A stretch of 64,000 nt of DNA, from assembly GCF_017348915.1 (NCBI RefSeq), contig NZ_CP071383.1, positions 1,364,001-1,428,000 of the forward strand, in the 5' to 3' direction. This document shows positions 40,097 through 49,705 of this stretch, piece after piece. This DNA comes from Leclercia pneumoniae (lineage in GTDB: Bacteria > Pseudomonadota > Gammaproteobacteria > Enterobacterales > Enterobacteriaceae). The notes beneath the pieces are model-generated. The model searched no databases and had not been told where the DNA came from. It saw only the letters and a list, made by a program, of their open reading frames with translations. How positions within the stretch are numbered: position 1 is the first letter of the stretch; each line of letters opens with the position of its first letter. The position numbers were made by a program, and so were the translations under genes.

Positions 40097-40518
40097 CCTC
40101 GCGCATACAGCCGGGCAGTGACGTCATCGTCTGCGCGGAAATGGACGAACAGTGGGGCTATGTCGGGGCTAAATCGCTCCAGCGCTGGCTGTTTTACGCG
40201 TATGACAGGCTCCGGAAGACGGTTGTTGCGCACGTATTCGGTGAACGCACTATGGCGACGCTGGGGCGTCTTATGAGCCTGCTGTCACCCTTTGACGTGG
40301 TGATATGGATGACGGATGGCTGGCCGCTGTATGAATCCCGCCTGAAGGGAAAGCTGCACGTAATCAGCAAGCGATATACGCAGCGAATTGAGCGGCATAA
40401 CCTGAATCTGAGGCAGCACCTGGCACGGCTGGGACGGAAGTCGCTGTCGTTCTCAAAATCGGTGGAGCTGCATGACAAAGTCATCGGGCATTATCTGAAC
40501 ATAAAACACTATCAATAA
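40015..40518 (+). CDS. insB: IS1 InsB frame, joined to InsA by -1 frameshifting to give the transposase
   Basis: The transposase InsAB' is made by a -1 slip on AAAAAAC at 40072-40078. The DDE catalytic domain lies in this frame ([22 protein letters not shown] [25 protein letters not shown]). It ends HYLNIKHYQ. Intact; likely functional by sequence. Confidence 0.95.
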
Positions 40519-40599
40519 GTTGGAGTCATTACCGACGCCCGCCCTCTTAATTTGCATATTTGTGCGACTCTGGTGTCAGGATAATAATGACCCAGCCCT

Positions 40600-40616
40600 C
40601 GTTTAACATTTGTTTA
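40600..40616 (+). promoter_or_regulatory. PhoP-box-like direct repeat upstream of the yrbL-like gene
   Basis: CGTTTA-ACATT-TGTTTA matches the PhoP consensus (T/G)GTTTA-N5-(T/G)GTTTA in 11 of 12 positions. It lies 38 bp upstream of the start codon, with GATCAT/CATTAT as possible -10 hexamers 12-15 bp downstream. The gene belongs to the YrbL family, which is known for PhoP control. Confidence 0.65.
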
Positions 40617-40653
40617 GAAAGCAGAGGCGATCATTATTCATATAAGGAGAAAT

Positions 40654-41232
40654 ATGATGATGAACCTGCATAAAACAATTGGACGTGGCCGACACCGCAT
40701 TTGCTATCAACATCCGCAGGATAGTAGTAAGTGCATTAAAATTCTCTACAATCCGGACGACGGCGGAGTAAAAGAGGTACGCCGCGAGGTTGGCTACTAC
40801 CGCAAGCGCTTAACGCAAATTCAGCACAGCCGCGCGATCCCTGATTTTCACGGTAAAGTGGAAACGGCGCTTGGCGAAGGGTACGTTTTTGATCTGATAA
40901 GAGATTATGACGGCGAAATATCCAAAACGCTGGGGCACTACATTAAAAACGATTTACTGAGCGCCGAGGAAATTGACAACCTCCTCTATGAACTGCGCAA
41001 TGATTTAATTGCCCATCGCATCGCGACCATGAACCTGAAGGATTATAATATCCTCTATCGCCGTACCTCAGAAAAAGACGGCTACCTGGTGGTCATCGAT
41101 AATATTGGCGAATCTGAATTTATCCCGGTTGCTTCGTTATTTAGCAGCCTGCATCGCCGCAAAATTGACAGAATTTTCGCGCGTTTTATGGATACGCTCC
41201 CTCTGGCACCCGCCTGTGCTTCGCGATCCTGA
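40654..41232 (+). CDS. YrbL-family protein (PhoP regulatory network)
   Basis: 192 residues, starting MMMNLHKTIGRGRHRICYQHP with AAGGAGAAAT upstream. It follows the YrbL family: IGRGRHRICYQHPQDSSKCIKI as a degenerate protein-kinase-like glycine loop and lysine, an RE-type segment KEVRREVGYY, ALGEGYVFDLIRD, then MNLKDYNILYRR and VIDNIGESEFIP in place of the kinase HxDxxxxN and DxG motifs. A kinase-like fold is likely; activity is unproven. It is shorter than yrbL of the mtgA/elbB region and a probable extra copy. It sits between IS1 and crtE with its own terminator. Confidence 0.85.
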   Translation: MMMNLHKTIGRGRHRICYQHPQDSSKCIKILYNPDDGGVKEVRREVGYYRKRLTQIQHSRAIPDFHGKVETALGEGYVFDLIRDYDGEISKTLGHYIKNDLLSAEEIDNLLYELRNDLIAHRIATMNLKDYNILYRRTSEKDGYLVVIDNIGESEFIPVASLFSSLHRRKIDRIFARFMDTLPLAPACASRS

Positions 41233-41240
41233 TCACTGAT

Positions 41241-41273
41241 GCCGGCATGTCCCTCCTGCCGGCAGCGTTTTTT
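41241..41273 (+). terminator. Terminator after the yrbL-like gene
   Basis: GCCGGCA-N9-TGCCGGC followed by AGCGTTTTTT; separates this gene from the crt operon. Confidence 0.8.
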
Positions 41274-41492
41274 GTTCGCTCCAAATCTATACAAATGTAA
41301 ATTCTTGTGTAATTTTAGGTTGTCCATTCCTGTTAAGCTATTGATTTAAAATATCTAATATCGCTCACCATAATTCTTTTTCGCTCGCTAAAAACAAAAC
41401 GCAAAAGGATGCGCTACGCTTTCTACATCCTCCCCGGGATCCGTTTACCCATCTTCTGCGGAGCTCGCCATAACAATAACGGGAAAGCGACT

Positions 41493-42407
41493 ATGACTCT
41501 CAGCCATGAAGATGATGCAAAGATACTTCTGTCTGCGTTTGAACAACGCCTTGAGCAGCTTCTCCCTGCCGGTGAACAGGTAGGGCAGGTCTATGCGGCA
41601 ATGCGCGATGCAACGCTTATAGCCGGCAAGCGGATGCGTCCGTTATTGCTGGTGTTGGCCGCCACAGACATGGGGTGCAAGCGCGAGCAGCCGGGCCTAC
41701 TGGATCTGGCCTGTGCCATCGAAATGGTCCATGTTGCCTCGCTTATCCTGGATGATATGCCCTGCATGGATAATGCGCAGATGCGCCGTGGGCGGCCGAC
41801 CATTCACTGTCAGTATGGCGAAAACGTCGCCATACTTTCTGCGGTCGCGCTCCTGAGCCACGCCTTTAACGTTATCTCACGTGCGCCCGCGCTCACGCAT
41901 GAGGCCAAAGCCCGCGCCATTGCCGAGCTCTCCATGTCCGTCGGGCATATGGGGCTGGTGCAGGGGCAATTTCGCGATCTCAACGAAGCCCGGCAGGCGC
42001 AAAATGTGGATGAGATCCTGCTGACCAACGAGCTGAAGACCAGCAGCCTGTTTAACGCAACGTTGCAGCTGGCGGCGATTGCGGCCCAGGCTCCGCCTGC
42101 GGTTAATGAGCGGCTACGTTTTTTTGCCCGCGATCTGGGGCAAGCATTTCAGCTGATTGACGATCTTACCGACGGCTCCAATACCACCGGTAAAGATCCC
42201 CATCAGGATGAGGATAAATCCACGCTTGTAGCGGTCCTTGGCGCCCAGACCGTTTTTCAGCGGCTGCTTGAGCATGTCAACAGCGCCGACCAACATCTGG
42301 CGACAGCCTGTCAGCACGGAAGTGCCGCCCGCCGCTATATTCGTGCATGGTTTGATAAACAGTTGTCGCACATCAGCCAGAGCCTTTCCCTTTCGGAGTG
42401 TCAATGA
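41493..42407 (+). CDS. crtE: Geranylgeranyl diphosphate synthase CrtE
   Basis: First enzyme committed to carotenoids: joins isopentenyl and allylic diphosphates to the C20 chain. 304 residues from [17 protein letters not shown] precedes the ATG and the 28-residue upstream extension is not like any homologue. First Asp-rich motif DDMPCMD at residues 87-93, second DDLTD at 223-227, with KRMRPLLL before. The 260-bp region from 41233 holds a terminator and then AT-rich DNA suited to the operon promoter. First gene of crtE-idi-crtY-crtI-crtB, all overlapping by a few bases. Confidence 0.96.
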   Translation: MTLSHEDDAKILLSAFEQRLEQLLPAGEQVGQVYAAMRDATLIAGKRMRPLLLVLAATDMGCKREQPGLLDLACAIEMVHVASLILDDMPCMDNAQMRRGRPTIHCQYGENVAILSAVALLSHAFNVISRAPALTHEAKARAIAELSMSVGHMGLVQGQFRDLNEARQAQNVDEILLTNELKTSSLFNATLQLAAIAAQAPPAVNERLRFFARDLGQAFQLIDDLTDGSNTTGKDPHQDEDKSTLVAVLGAQTVFQRLLEHVNSADQHLATACQHGSAARRYIRAWFDKQLSHISQSLSLSECQ

Positions 42408-43435
42408 CCAGTCTGTCGCAACGGAAAAGCGATCATCTCGATATCGTCCTCAGGAATACCGCAGGTGTCAGGAAATGCACCAGCGGCTTTGAACGCTGGC
42501 GGTTTGAACACTGCGCCCTGCCAGAGCTGCACCTTGATGAGGTTGATCTTTCTACCTCCCTGTTTGGCCGAACCCTGCAGGCACCGCTGCTCATCAGCTC
42601 CATGACCGGGGGCACGCAGCGGGCGACCCTGATTAATCAAAACCTGGCCAGGGCTGCCCAGACGCTGGGGCTGGCAATGGGGGTGGGATCGCAGCGCGTA
42701 GCGCTTGAAAGCCCCGCAACCCAGGGGTTGACCCGTTCCCTCCGGGACGCGGCACCGGATATTGTCCTGCTGGCGAATCTGGGCGCGGCGCAAATTGCTG
42801 GTCCTCAGGGACGCGATTTCGCGCAGCGCGCGGTAGAGACGCTGGCGGCTGACGCACTGATCATCCATCTCAACCCTCTGCAGGAGGCCTTGCAGCACGG
42901 CGGTGACCGCAACTGGTGCGGCGTGCTTAATGCCATTCAGCAGACGGTAGAAGCGCTGCCGGTACCGGTGGTGGTGAAAGAGGTGGGCAATGGTTTATCG
43001 GTGCCGGTTGCGCGCCAGCTGGCAGAGGCGGGTGTCGCTATGCTCGATGTGGCCGGTGCAGGCGGAACCAGCTGGGCCGCCGTAGAGGGCGAACGCGCCA
43101 TCTCGGCGCACGACCGTGCGGTGGCTATGGCGTTCACCGACTGGGGGATTCCTACTGCGGTGGCCTTAAAAGATCTTCACCAGGCGCTGCCGGAGATGCC
43201 GCTCATCGCCTCGGGCGGTATTGCCAACGGCGTGGAGGCGGCGAAGGCGCTCTGCCTGGGGGCCAGCCTGGTCGGACAGGCGGCTGGCGTTCTGCAAAGC
43301 GCGCTGATCTCCAGCGATGCGGTCATCGCCCATTTTGAAACCATGATTGCCCAGCTTCGGGTTGCCTGCTTCTGTACGGGCAGCGACAGCCTGGCGGCGC
43401 TTCGCAAGGCCACCCTGGTAGCCGGGACCCCATGA
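42404..43435 (+). CDS. fni: Type 2 isopentenyl-diphosphate isomerase (FMN-dependent)
   Basis: 343 residues from [13 protein letters not shown]; the ATG overlaps the crtE stop (ATGA). It interconverts isopentenyl and dimethylallyl diphosphate using FMN and NADPH, feeding CrtE. Landmarks: [10 protein letters not shown] at the N-terminus, [12 protein letters not shown], QAGxGGTSW-type motif [14 protein letters not shown], and the phosphate loop [21 protein letters not shown]. It is unrelated to the type 1 Idi of E. coli. Often called idi in carotenoid clusters. Confidence 0.95.
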   Translation: MTSLSQRKSDHLDIVLRNTAGVRKCTSGFERWRFEHCALPELHLDEVDLSTSLFGRTLQAPLLISSMTGGTQRATLINQNLARAAQTLGLAMGVGSQRVALESPATQGLTRSLRDAAPDIVLLANLGAAQIAGPQGRDFAQRAVETLAADALIIHLNPLQEALQHGGDRNWCGVLNAIQQTVEALPVPVVVKEVGNGLSVPVARQLAEAGVAMLDVAGAGGTSWAAVEGERAISAHDRAVAMAFTDWGIPTAVALKDLHQALPEMPLIASGGIANGVEAAKALCLGASLVGQAAGVLQSALISSDAVIAHFETMIAQLRVACFCTGSDSLAALRKATLVAGTP

Positions 43436-44610
43436 CAACACGCCGATGGGATCTGATTCTGGCGGGAGGCGGGCTGGCCAACGGGCTGATCGCCTGGCAT
43501 CTATCGCACCGTCGTCCTGAACTTCGCGTCCTGATGCTTGAAGCGCAGACGCGCCCTGGCGGGAATCATACCTGGTCCTTCCACCAGGACGATCTGACCC
43601 CTGACCAGCACCGCTGGCTGGCTCCGCTCGTCAGTTACCGCTGGCCGGGTTACGACGTCCGTTTTCCGGCGCTGACGCGTACGCTGCCAAGCGACTATCT
43701 CACGCTCACCTCAGACCATTTTGCCGATGTGCTCAGCCAGGATTTGGGCGATAGCCTGCAAACCGGGGTGAGCATCGCCTCCCTCACGCCGACGAGCGTT
43801 ACGCTGACGGACGGTACCTTACTGGAGGCCGCGGCGGTGATTGATGGCAGAGGCTATCAGCCAGAGGCCCATTTACGTACCGGCAGCCAGTCTTTTCTCG
43901 GCCAGCAGTGGCGGCTCAAGAAGCCGCACGGCCTGACGCGCCCGATCCTGATGGATGCGACGGTCGACCAGCAGGGCGGGTATCGCTTCGTCTATACCCT
44001 CCCTTTTTCAGCCACTGAGCTTTTGATCGAAGACACCCACTATATTGATGATGCCCGGCTTGAGAGCGTCGATGCGCGGCAACATATCGCTGACTATGCC
44101 CGCCAGCAGGGCTGGCAGTTAGAAACGCTGGTGCGCGAGGAGCAGGGGCATCTGCCGATTATGCTCTCAGGCGATGTTCACGCTTTTTGGCGGGCACGTG
44201 AGGGACAGCCCTGCAGCGGCCTGCGGGCGGGGCTTTTTCATGCCACCACCGGCTACTCCCTGCCGCACGCCGTTGCCCTTGCCGAAGCCATTGCCGACGC
44301 GAAGGATATCAACGCACAAGCCTTGTCCCGGCTGATTCACCGATATGCCCTGCGCCAGTGGCGCGCTCAACGTTTTTTCCGCGTCCTCAACCGCATGCTT
44401 TTTCTGGCGGGAGAGGCGGATAACCGCTGGCGGGTGATGCAGCGATTTTACGCCCTGAATGAAGGGCTGATAGGCCGTTTTTACGCCGGGCAGCTTACGC
44501 CCGGTGATAAAGCACGAATTCTGGCAGGCAAACCGCCTGTTCCGGTCGGCGAAGCGATGCTCGCCATTTTGCAACTTACTCCCCGGCTGCGAGCCTTTTA
44601 TCATGACTAA
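43432..44610 (+). CDS. crtY: Lycopene beta-cyclase CrtY
   Basis: Converts lycopene to beta-carotene by closing both ends. 392 residues, ATG overlapping the stop of the isomerase gene. The FAD-binding N-terminus is [17 protein letters not shown]; also [35 protein letters not shown] and [16 protein letters not shown], as in Pantoea CrtY. A membrane-associated flavoprotein. In many enterobacterial clusters crtX lies before crtY; here the isomerase is directly joined to crtY. Confidence 0.95.
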   Translation: MTTRRWDLILAGGGLANGLIAWHLSHRRPELRVLMLEAQTRPGGNHTWSFHQDDLTPDQHRWLAPLVSYRWPGYDVRFPALTRTLPSDYLTLTSDHFADVLSQDLGDSLQTGVSIASLTPTSVTLTDGTLLEAAAVIDGRGYQPEAHLRTGSQSFLGQQWRLKKPHGLTRPILMDATVDQQGGYRFVYTLPFSATELLIEDTHYIDDARLESVDARQHIADYARQQGWQLETLVREEQGHLPIMLSGDVHAFWRAREGQPCSGLRAGLFHATTGYSLPHAVALAEAIADAKDINAQALSRLIHRYALRQWRAQRFFRVLNRMLFLAGEADNRWRVMQRFYALNEGLIGRFYAGQLTPGDKARILAGKPPVPVGEAMLAILQLTPRLRAFYHD

Positions 44611-46081
44611 AACCATTATTATCGGCGCCGGATTCGGCGGCTTAGCGCTCGCCATCCGGCTACAGGCGCAAGGGATTGACACGCTGCTGCTGGAGCAGCG
44701 CGATAAGCCTGGCGGGCGTGCTTACGTCTATCAGGAAGAGGGGTTTACGTTTGACGCAGGGCCGACGGTCATTACCGATCCCAGCGCCATTGAAGCGCTC
44801 TTTACCCTCGCCGGAAAGCGGATGGAAGATTACGTCGAGTTGCTGCCGGTGACCCCGTTCTACCGCCTGTGCTGGGAGACGGGGGAGGTATTTGATTATG
44901 ACAACGTCCAGGACAAACTGGAGGCGCAAATCGCTCGCTTCAATCCGCGCGACGTTGAAGGTTACCGCAAATTTCACACCTACTCGCGGGAGGTCTTTAA
45001 AGAGGGGTATCTGAAGCTCGGCACCGTTCCTTTTTTATCATTCCGCGATATGCTGCGGGCCGGCCCCCAGTTAACCCGCCTGCAGGCCTGGCGCAGCGTT
45101 TACAGCATGGTCTCCCGCTTCATTGAGAACGAACAGCTTCGCCAGGCATTCTCCTTCCACTCGCTGCTGGTAGGGGGGAATCCCTTCGCCACCTCCTCAA
45201 TTTATACCCTTATTCATGCCCTGGAGCGGGAGTGGGGAGTCTGGTTTGCCCGTGGCGGCACGGGAGCGTTGGTGCAGGGGCTGGTGAAGCTCTATCAGGA
45301 TCTCGGGGGCGAGATAAGGCTAAATGCCGAGGTGACCCGGCTGATTGCCGACGACAACCGCATCCGCGCCGTTGAGCTAAAGAACGGGGAAACTATCCAG
45401 ACCGCGGCGGTGGCGTCTAACGCCGACGTGGTGCACACCTACGAAAAGCTGCTCGGCCATCATCCTGCCGGCGCGGCGCGTGCGGCCTCTCTGAAGCGTA
45501 AGCGGATGAGCAACTCGCTGTTCGTGCTCTATTTTGGTCTCAATAAACAGCACGATCTGGCGCACCATACCGTCTGCTTTGGCCCGCGCTATAAAGCCCT
45601 GATCGATGATATTTTCAATAAAAACACTCTGGCAGAGGACTTTTCGCTCTATCTGCATGCCCCCTGCGTGACTGATCCCTCCCTGGCACCGCCCGGCTGC
45701 GGCAGCTATTACGTGCTGGCGCCGGTGCCCCATCTGGGTACGGCCGATCTCGACTGGAATACTGAGGGGCCGCGCCTGCGCGACAGGATCTTTGACTATC
45801 TTGAGCAGCACTACATGCCGGGCCTGCGTAGCCAACTGGTGACCCATCGCATCTTTACCCCCTTTGATTTTCGTGACCAGCTAGGCGCACACCTCGGTTC
45901 GGCCTTCTCCATTGAGCCCATACTGCGCCAGAGTGCGTGGTTCAGGCCGCACAATCGCGACAGCAAAATCGAGAACCTTTATCTGGTGGGCGCAGGTACC
46001 CACCCGGGCGCGGGAATTCCGGGAGTGATCGGTTCGGCAAAAGCGACCGCAGGACTGATGCTGGAGGCGCTTTCCGGATGA
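44603..46081 (+). CDS. crtI: Phytoene desaturase CrtI
   Basis: Turns phytoene into lycopene in four desaturation steps. 492 residues from [13 protein letters not shown], the length of the Pantoea enzyme; the start overlaps the last 8 bases of crtY. The dinucleotide-binding motif is GAGFGGLALA and the bacterial-type desaturase signature at the C-terminus is LVGAGTHPGAGIPGVIGSAKA. FAD-dependent and membrane-associated. Confidence 0.97.
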   Translation: MTKTIIIGAGFGGLALAIRLQAQGIDTLLLEQRDKPGGRAYVYQEEGFTFDAGPTVITDPSAIEALFTLAGKRMEDYVELLPVTPFYRLCWETGEVFDYDNVQDKLEAQIARFNPRDVEGYRKFHTYSREVFKEGYLKLGTVPFLSFRDMLRAGPQLTRLQAWRSVYSMVSRFIENEQLRQAFSFHSLLVGGNPFATSSIYTLIHALEREWGVWFARGGTGALVQGLVKLYQDLGGEIRLNAEVTRLIADDNRIRAVELKNGETIQTAAVASNADVVHTYEKLLGHHPAGAARAASLKRKRMSNSLFVLYFGLNKQHDLAHHTVCFGPRYKALIDDIFNKNTLAEDFSLYLHAPCVTDPSLAPPGCGSYYVLAPVPHLGTADLDWNTEGPRLRDRIFDYLEQHYMPGLRSQLVTHRIFTPFDFRDQLGAHLGSAFSIEPILRQSAWFRPHNRDSKIENLYLVGAGTHPGAGIPGVIGSAKATAGLMLEALSG

Positions 46082-47016
46082 ATAACACCCTGATGGAGCA
46101 CGCTGACCAGACTATCGCCGTCGGCTCGAAAAGCTTTGCCACCGCAGCGAAACTGTTCGATGCCCCCACCCGACGCGGCGTGCTGATGCTCTACGCCTGG
46201 TGTCGTCATTGCGATGATGTGATAGACGGGCAGGCGCTGGGGTTCAATATTGAGACCCCGGAAGCGACGCCGGCGGAGCAGCGCCTGGAGACGCTCAAAA
46301 GCGAAACCCGCCGCGCCTGGGAAGGGGCCGTGATGACGGAGCCGGCCTTTGCCGCTTTTCAGGAGGTGGCGCTGGGCCACAATATCCCCTTGCCGCTGGC
46401 ACTGGCCCACCTTGAGGGCTTTGCCATGGACGTGCGCGAAACCCGCTACGAAACCTTCGAGGATACGCTGCTCTATTGCTACCGGGTCGCGGGGGTGGTG
46501 GGGTTGATGATGGCAAGGATCATGGGGGTGCGCGACGAAGCGGTGCTCGATCGCGCCTGTGATTTGGGGCTGGCATTTCAGCTAACGAATATAGCCCGGG
46601 ATATCGTTGAAGATGCCCGCGTGGGCCGCTGTTATCTTCCTGCCCGCTGGCTGGCGGAGGTAGGCCTTACACCGGAGCAGGTCGCCGACCCTGGAAAGCG
46701 TCAGCAGGTTGCCCGCCTGGCACAGCGGCTGGTGGCCGAGGCCGAGCCTTATTATGCGTCAGCCCGGGCGGGACTGGCCGGGCTGCCTTTGCGCTCGGCG
46801 TGGGCGATTGCCTCCGCGCACGGCGTTTACCGGGAGATTGGCGTGAAGGTCAGCGCAGCAGGAGAGCAGGCCTGGGATAAACGCCAGGGCACTAACGCCC
46901 TGGAGAAATCCGCATTGTTGATGAAGGGCGCCGCCCTGGCGCTCACTTCTCGTTTCGGCTCGCAGGCGCCGCGACCGGCTGGTCTGTGGCAGCGTCCGCT
47001 TTTGGCGAGCGCGTAG
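46078..47016 (+). CDS. crtB: Phytoene synthase CrtB
   Basis: Condenses two geranylgeranyl diphosphates to phytoene. 312 residues from MNNTLMEHADQT, with ATGA overlap with crtI. The Asp-rich motifs are CDDVID and the second RDIVEDARVGRCYLP, with YCYRVAGVVGLMMARIMG between. The last 74 bp overlap the convergent crtZ. End of the operon. Confidence 0.97.
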   Translation: MNNTLMEHADQTIAVGSKSFATAAKLFDAPTRRGVLMLYAWCRHCDDVIDGQALGFNIETPEATPAEQRLETLKSETRRAWEGAVMTEPAFAAFQEVALGHNIPLPLALAHLEGFAMDVRETRYETFEDTLLYCYRVAGVVGLMMARIMGVRDEAVLDRACDLGLAFQLTNIARDIVEDARVGRCYLPARWLAEVGLTPEQVADPGKRQQVARLAQRLVAEAEPYYASARAGLAGLPLRSAWAIASAHGVYREIGVKVSAAGEQAWDKRQGTNALEKSALLMKGAALALTSRFGSQAPRPAGLWQRPLLASA

Positions 47017-47491
47017 CCTGCGCATCGGCCTTACGCTGACGTAAGGTCGCCTGCAACTTCTCCACTGGCGGGGCATAGAGAAAGCCAAAGGAGACGCAGC
47101 CCTCTTTTCCCCGCACCGCATGGTGCAGACGATGGGCCAGGTAGAGTCGCTTCAGATAACCACGGCGTGGTATATAGCGGAACGGCCAGCGCTGGTGCAC
47201 CAGCCCGTCATGGACCATAAAGTACAGCGCGCCGTAGAGCGTCATGCCTGCGCCAATCCATTGTAGCGGCCACATCCCCCAGGTTCCCCATGCAATCAAG
47301 CCAATCGCTAACAGCGCAAAGACGACGGCATAGAGGTCGTTCACTTCAAACCAGCCCGTGCGGGGTTCGTGGTGAGAGAGATGCCATCCCCATCCCCAGC
47401 CGTGCATGATGTACTTATGCGCAAGCGCCGCGATGAGCTCCATGGCGGCAACGGTAAGGAGTACGATCAAGGTGTTGTAAAGCGCGAGCAT
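46943..47491 (-). CDS. crtZ: Beta-carotene 3-hydroxylase CrtZ
   Basis: Di-iron membrane hydroxylase that makes zeaxanthin from beta-carotene. 182 residues, AGGAGC before the ATG. Four membrane segments; the histidine clusters are HKYIMH, HLSHHE, HDGLVHQRW and HRLHHAVRG. Transcribed against the rest of the cluster from its own promoter, its 3' end overlapping crtB by 74 bp, the usual layout in enterobacterial clusters. The C-terminal 30 residues (Lys, Ala, Asp rich) are probably disordered. Confidence 0.95.
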   Translation of the reverse strand: MLALYNTLIVLLTVAAMELIAALAHKYIMHGWGWGWHLSHHEPRTGWFEVNDLYAVVFALLAIGLIAWGTWGMWPLQWIGAGMTLYGALYFMVHDGLVHQRWPFRYIPRRGYLKRLYLAHRLHHAVRGKEGCVSFGFLYAPPVEKLQATLRQRKADAQATRSPKADAATDQPVAAPASRNEK

Positions 47492-47587
47492 GCTTGCTCC
47501 TGTTTATAAGTCCTGGTGATTAAGCGTAACACCTAATTGCGGGAGTGGAGGGGGAGAGGAGAGATTTGTTGGGGGATTTTAGACAAC

Positions 47588-47666
47588 AAAAAACCCATCA
47601 ACCTTGAACCAAAACGGCGGGGTTGATGGGCTCCACAAATTGGGGACATCAAAGAAAAGCAGTGGC
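47588..47666 (-). ncRNA. rybB: Small regulatory RNA RybB
   Basis: On the minus strand the sequence opens GCCACTGCTTTTCTTTGATG, the RybB 5' seed region that pairs with outer-membrane-protein mRNAs. It ends in the hairpin CCCATCAACC / GGTTGATGGG followed by six T. 79 nt, the E. coli size, and its place between ybjK (rcdA) and ybjL is kept although the crt island has entered on the rcdA side. RybB is an Hfq-bound, sigma-E-dependent repressor of porin synthesis. Confidence 0.95.
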
Positions 47667-47670
47667 AATA

Positions 47671-47699
47671 GTTATGACTGACGTCTGGAGGAAAAGTTC
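47671..47699 (-). promoter_or_regulatory. Sigma-E-type promoter of rybB
   Basis: Read on the minus strand: GAACTTTTC as -35 (47691-47699) and GTCATAAC (47671-47678) as -10, ending 4 bases before the RNA start. This agrees with the sigma-E pattern GGAACTT / TCTRA in the -35 and is similar to the E. coli promoter. Confidence 0.75.
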
Positions 47700-47741
47700 T
47701 GTGCAGAGCGAAAATATTTTCATCTTTACGCAAATTTTCCG

Positions 47742-49427
47742 TTAGCCCAGTCCCGGCCAGATAATGATGATTAAGGTCCCCGCCAGCGTTAACAGGACGT
47801 TAGCGATAGCATAGGTGCCCGCGTAGCCCAGCGCTGGAATGTTGCTGCGGGCGGTATCGCTGATAATCTCCATTGCCGGGGCGCAGGTGCGTGCCCCCAT
47901 CAGCGCGCCGAACAGCAGGGCGCGGTTCATGCGCAGCACCCACACGCCGAACAGGAAGCTTAAAACTACCGGCACCAGACTGACGATAAGGCCTGCGCCG
48001 AGCATCTGCCAGCCGACAGACCCCAGGCTGTGGCCAATGCCGCTGCCCGCGCTCAGGCCCACGCCGGCCATAAACACCATCAAACCAAACTCTTTCACCA
48101 TATTCAGCGCACCCTGTGGGATATAGCCAAACGTCGGGTGGTTCGCACGTAAAAAGCCGAGCATGATCCCGGCAAACAGCAGGCCAGCGGCATTGCCGAT
48201 GCCAAAACTAAAGTTGCTGAACTGGAAAGTGATCATCCCAATCATCAGGCCAACGATAAAGAAGGCGCAAAACGCCAGCAGGTCGGTCACCTGGCTGTGA
48301 ATAGAGATAAAGCCCACGCGGTCAGCCACGGTCTTAACGCGGCGCGCGTCACCGCTCACCTGCAACACATCGCCTTTGTTCAGCACCACGTTGTCATCGA
48401 TCGGCATCTCGATCTGGCTGCGGATCACCCGGTTCAGGAAACAGCCGTGATCGGTCAGCTTAAGCTGCGACAGACGGCGACCAACGGCGTTGTGGTTTTT
48501 CACTACGATCTCTTCGGTCACAATACGCATGTCCAGCAGATCGCGGTCAAACACCTCTTTACCGTTACGGAAGCTCGGATCAAGGCGGGCATGGGCATCC
48601 GGATAGCCGACCAGGGCGATATCGTCCCCCATCTGCAATACCGCATCCCCATCGGGGTTCGCCAGAATGCCGTTACGCCGAATACGCTCGATATAGCAGC
48701 CGGTCTGACGATAAATGCCCAGCTCGCGTAGGTTCTTACCGTCGGCCCAGGCGACCAGCTCTGGCCCCACGCGATAGGCGCGGATGACTGGCAGATAAAC
48801 TTTTCGTTTGCTATCTGTATCCAGACCACGTTCGCGCGCAATCTGCTGCGCGCTGGTCTGTAAATCCTGATGCTGTAATTTAGGCAGGTAGCGGGCGCCG
48901 ACGATTAAACTCACCAGGCCAATCAGGTAGGTGAGGGCATAGCCCAGGCTGAGATGATCCAGGGCGAGAGAGAGCTGGGCATTATCCAGGCCGAGATGAC
49001 GTAGCGTATCCCCCGCGCCCACCAGTACTGGCGTGGAGGTCATCGAACCCGCAAGCATGCCCGCGGTTAACCCGATATCCCAGCCAAACAGCTTCCCTAA
49101 GCCCAGCGCGATCAGCAGGGCACTGCCGACCATAACCAGCGCGAGCATCAGATAATTCTTACCGTCGCGAAAGAAAATAGAAAAAAAGTTGGGTCCGGCT
49201 TCCACGCCAACACAAAAAATAAACAGCATAAAACCGAGATTCAGGGCGTCGGTGTTAATGCTGAAATGTTGTTGGCCTAATAATAAAGAGACCACTAAAA
49301 CGCCAATGGAATTACCAAGTTGTACTGAACCGAGGCGTAATTTCCCGAGGCAAAGACCCAGCGCCAGTACGACAAATAATAACAGGATGTAATTCCCGTT
49401 TAACAAATCTGCGACGTTTATATTCAC
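47742..49427 (-). CDS. ybjL: YbjL, putative aspartate:alanine-exchanger-family transporter
   Basis: 561 residues as in E. coli. Two membrane blocks of the AspT/YidE duplication type (residues 1-180 and 380-561) with two central TrkA-C (RCK_C) domains at about 200-375 ([32 protein letters not shown]). It is a member of the AAEx antiporter family; the substrate is not established. Its start region is divergent from ybjM over a 278-bp AT-rich region that should contain both promoters. rybB lies just downstream in the same direction. Confidence 0.94.
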   Translation of the reverse strand: MNINVADLLNGNYILLLFVVLALGLCLGKLRLGSVQLGNSIGVLVVSLLLGQQHFSINTDALNLGFMLFIFCVGVEAGPNFFSIFFRDGKNYLMLALVMVGSALLIALGLGKLFGWDIGLTAGMLAGSMTSTPVLVGAGDTLRHLGLDNAQLSLALDHLSLGYALTYLIGLVSLIVGARYLPKLQHQDLQTSAQQIARERGLDTDSKRKVYLPVIRAYRVGPELVAWADGKNLRELGIYRQTGCYIERIRRNGILANPDGDAVLQMGDDIALVGYPDAHARLDPSFRNGKEVFDRDLLDMRIVTEEIVVKNHNAVGRRLSQLKLTDHGCFLNRVIRSQIEMPIDDNVVLNKGDVLQVSGDARRVKTVADRVGFISIHSQVTDLLAFCAFFIVGLMIGMITFQFSNFSFGIGNAAGLLFAGIMLGFLRANHPTFGYIPQGALNMVKEFGLMVFMAGVGLSAGSGIGHSLGSVGWQMLGAGLIVSLVPVVLSFLFGVWVLRMNRALLFGALMGARTCAPAMEIISDTARSNIPALGYAGTYAIANVLLTLAGTLIIIIWPGLG

Positions 49428-49705
49428 GGAGGATAACTTCTTGTTTACCAGTAAGTGGTTGAATAGATGGGGTATTTAGGCTACTGTTTCTGCTATCAGA
49501 AGAGAGGCTAACAACGCCTTTTTTCGCAACATAATATATCCCAAACAATAATATCAGACCATTAGTTTAATCGTTACGGTGCACTGCCTCCGACAACGGT
49601 TAGACAACCATGCAGCGTGTTTTGGCAAGGAATGCCGCATATCGTATCAAATTGGGCGTCCGGGGGACGATAAATTTATTTGAATGAAGAGAGGCAGGGG
49701 GTTGT

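Larger units (their letters stand above)
39766..40533 (+). mobile_element. IS1 insertion sequence, complete, with 8-bp target duplication
   Basis: Exactly 768 bp from GGTGATGCTGCCAACTTACT to the right end, which reads inward GGTAATGACTCCAACTTATT. The 8 bases GACGCCCG directly flank both ends (39758-39765 and 40534-40541), a target duplication showing simple transposition. It carries insA, insB and the A6C frameshift site, and lies between rcdA and the yrbL-like gene. Confidence 0.97.

Noticed and set aside
41409..41492. 28-residue N-terminal extension of crtE
   Set aside because: Not similar to other CrtE proteins; the ATG at 41493 has a GGGAAAG ribosome site.
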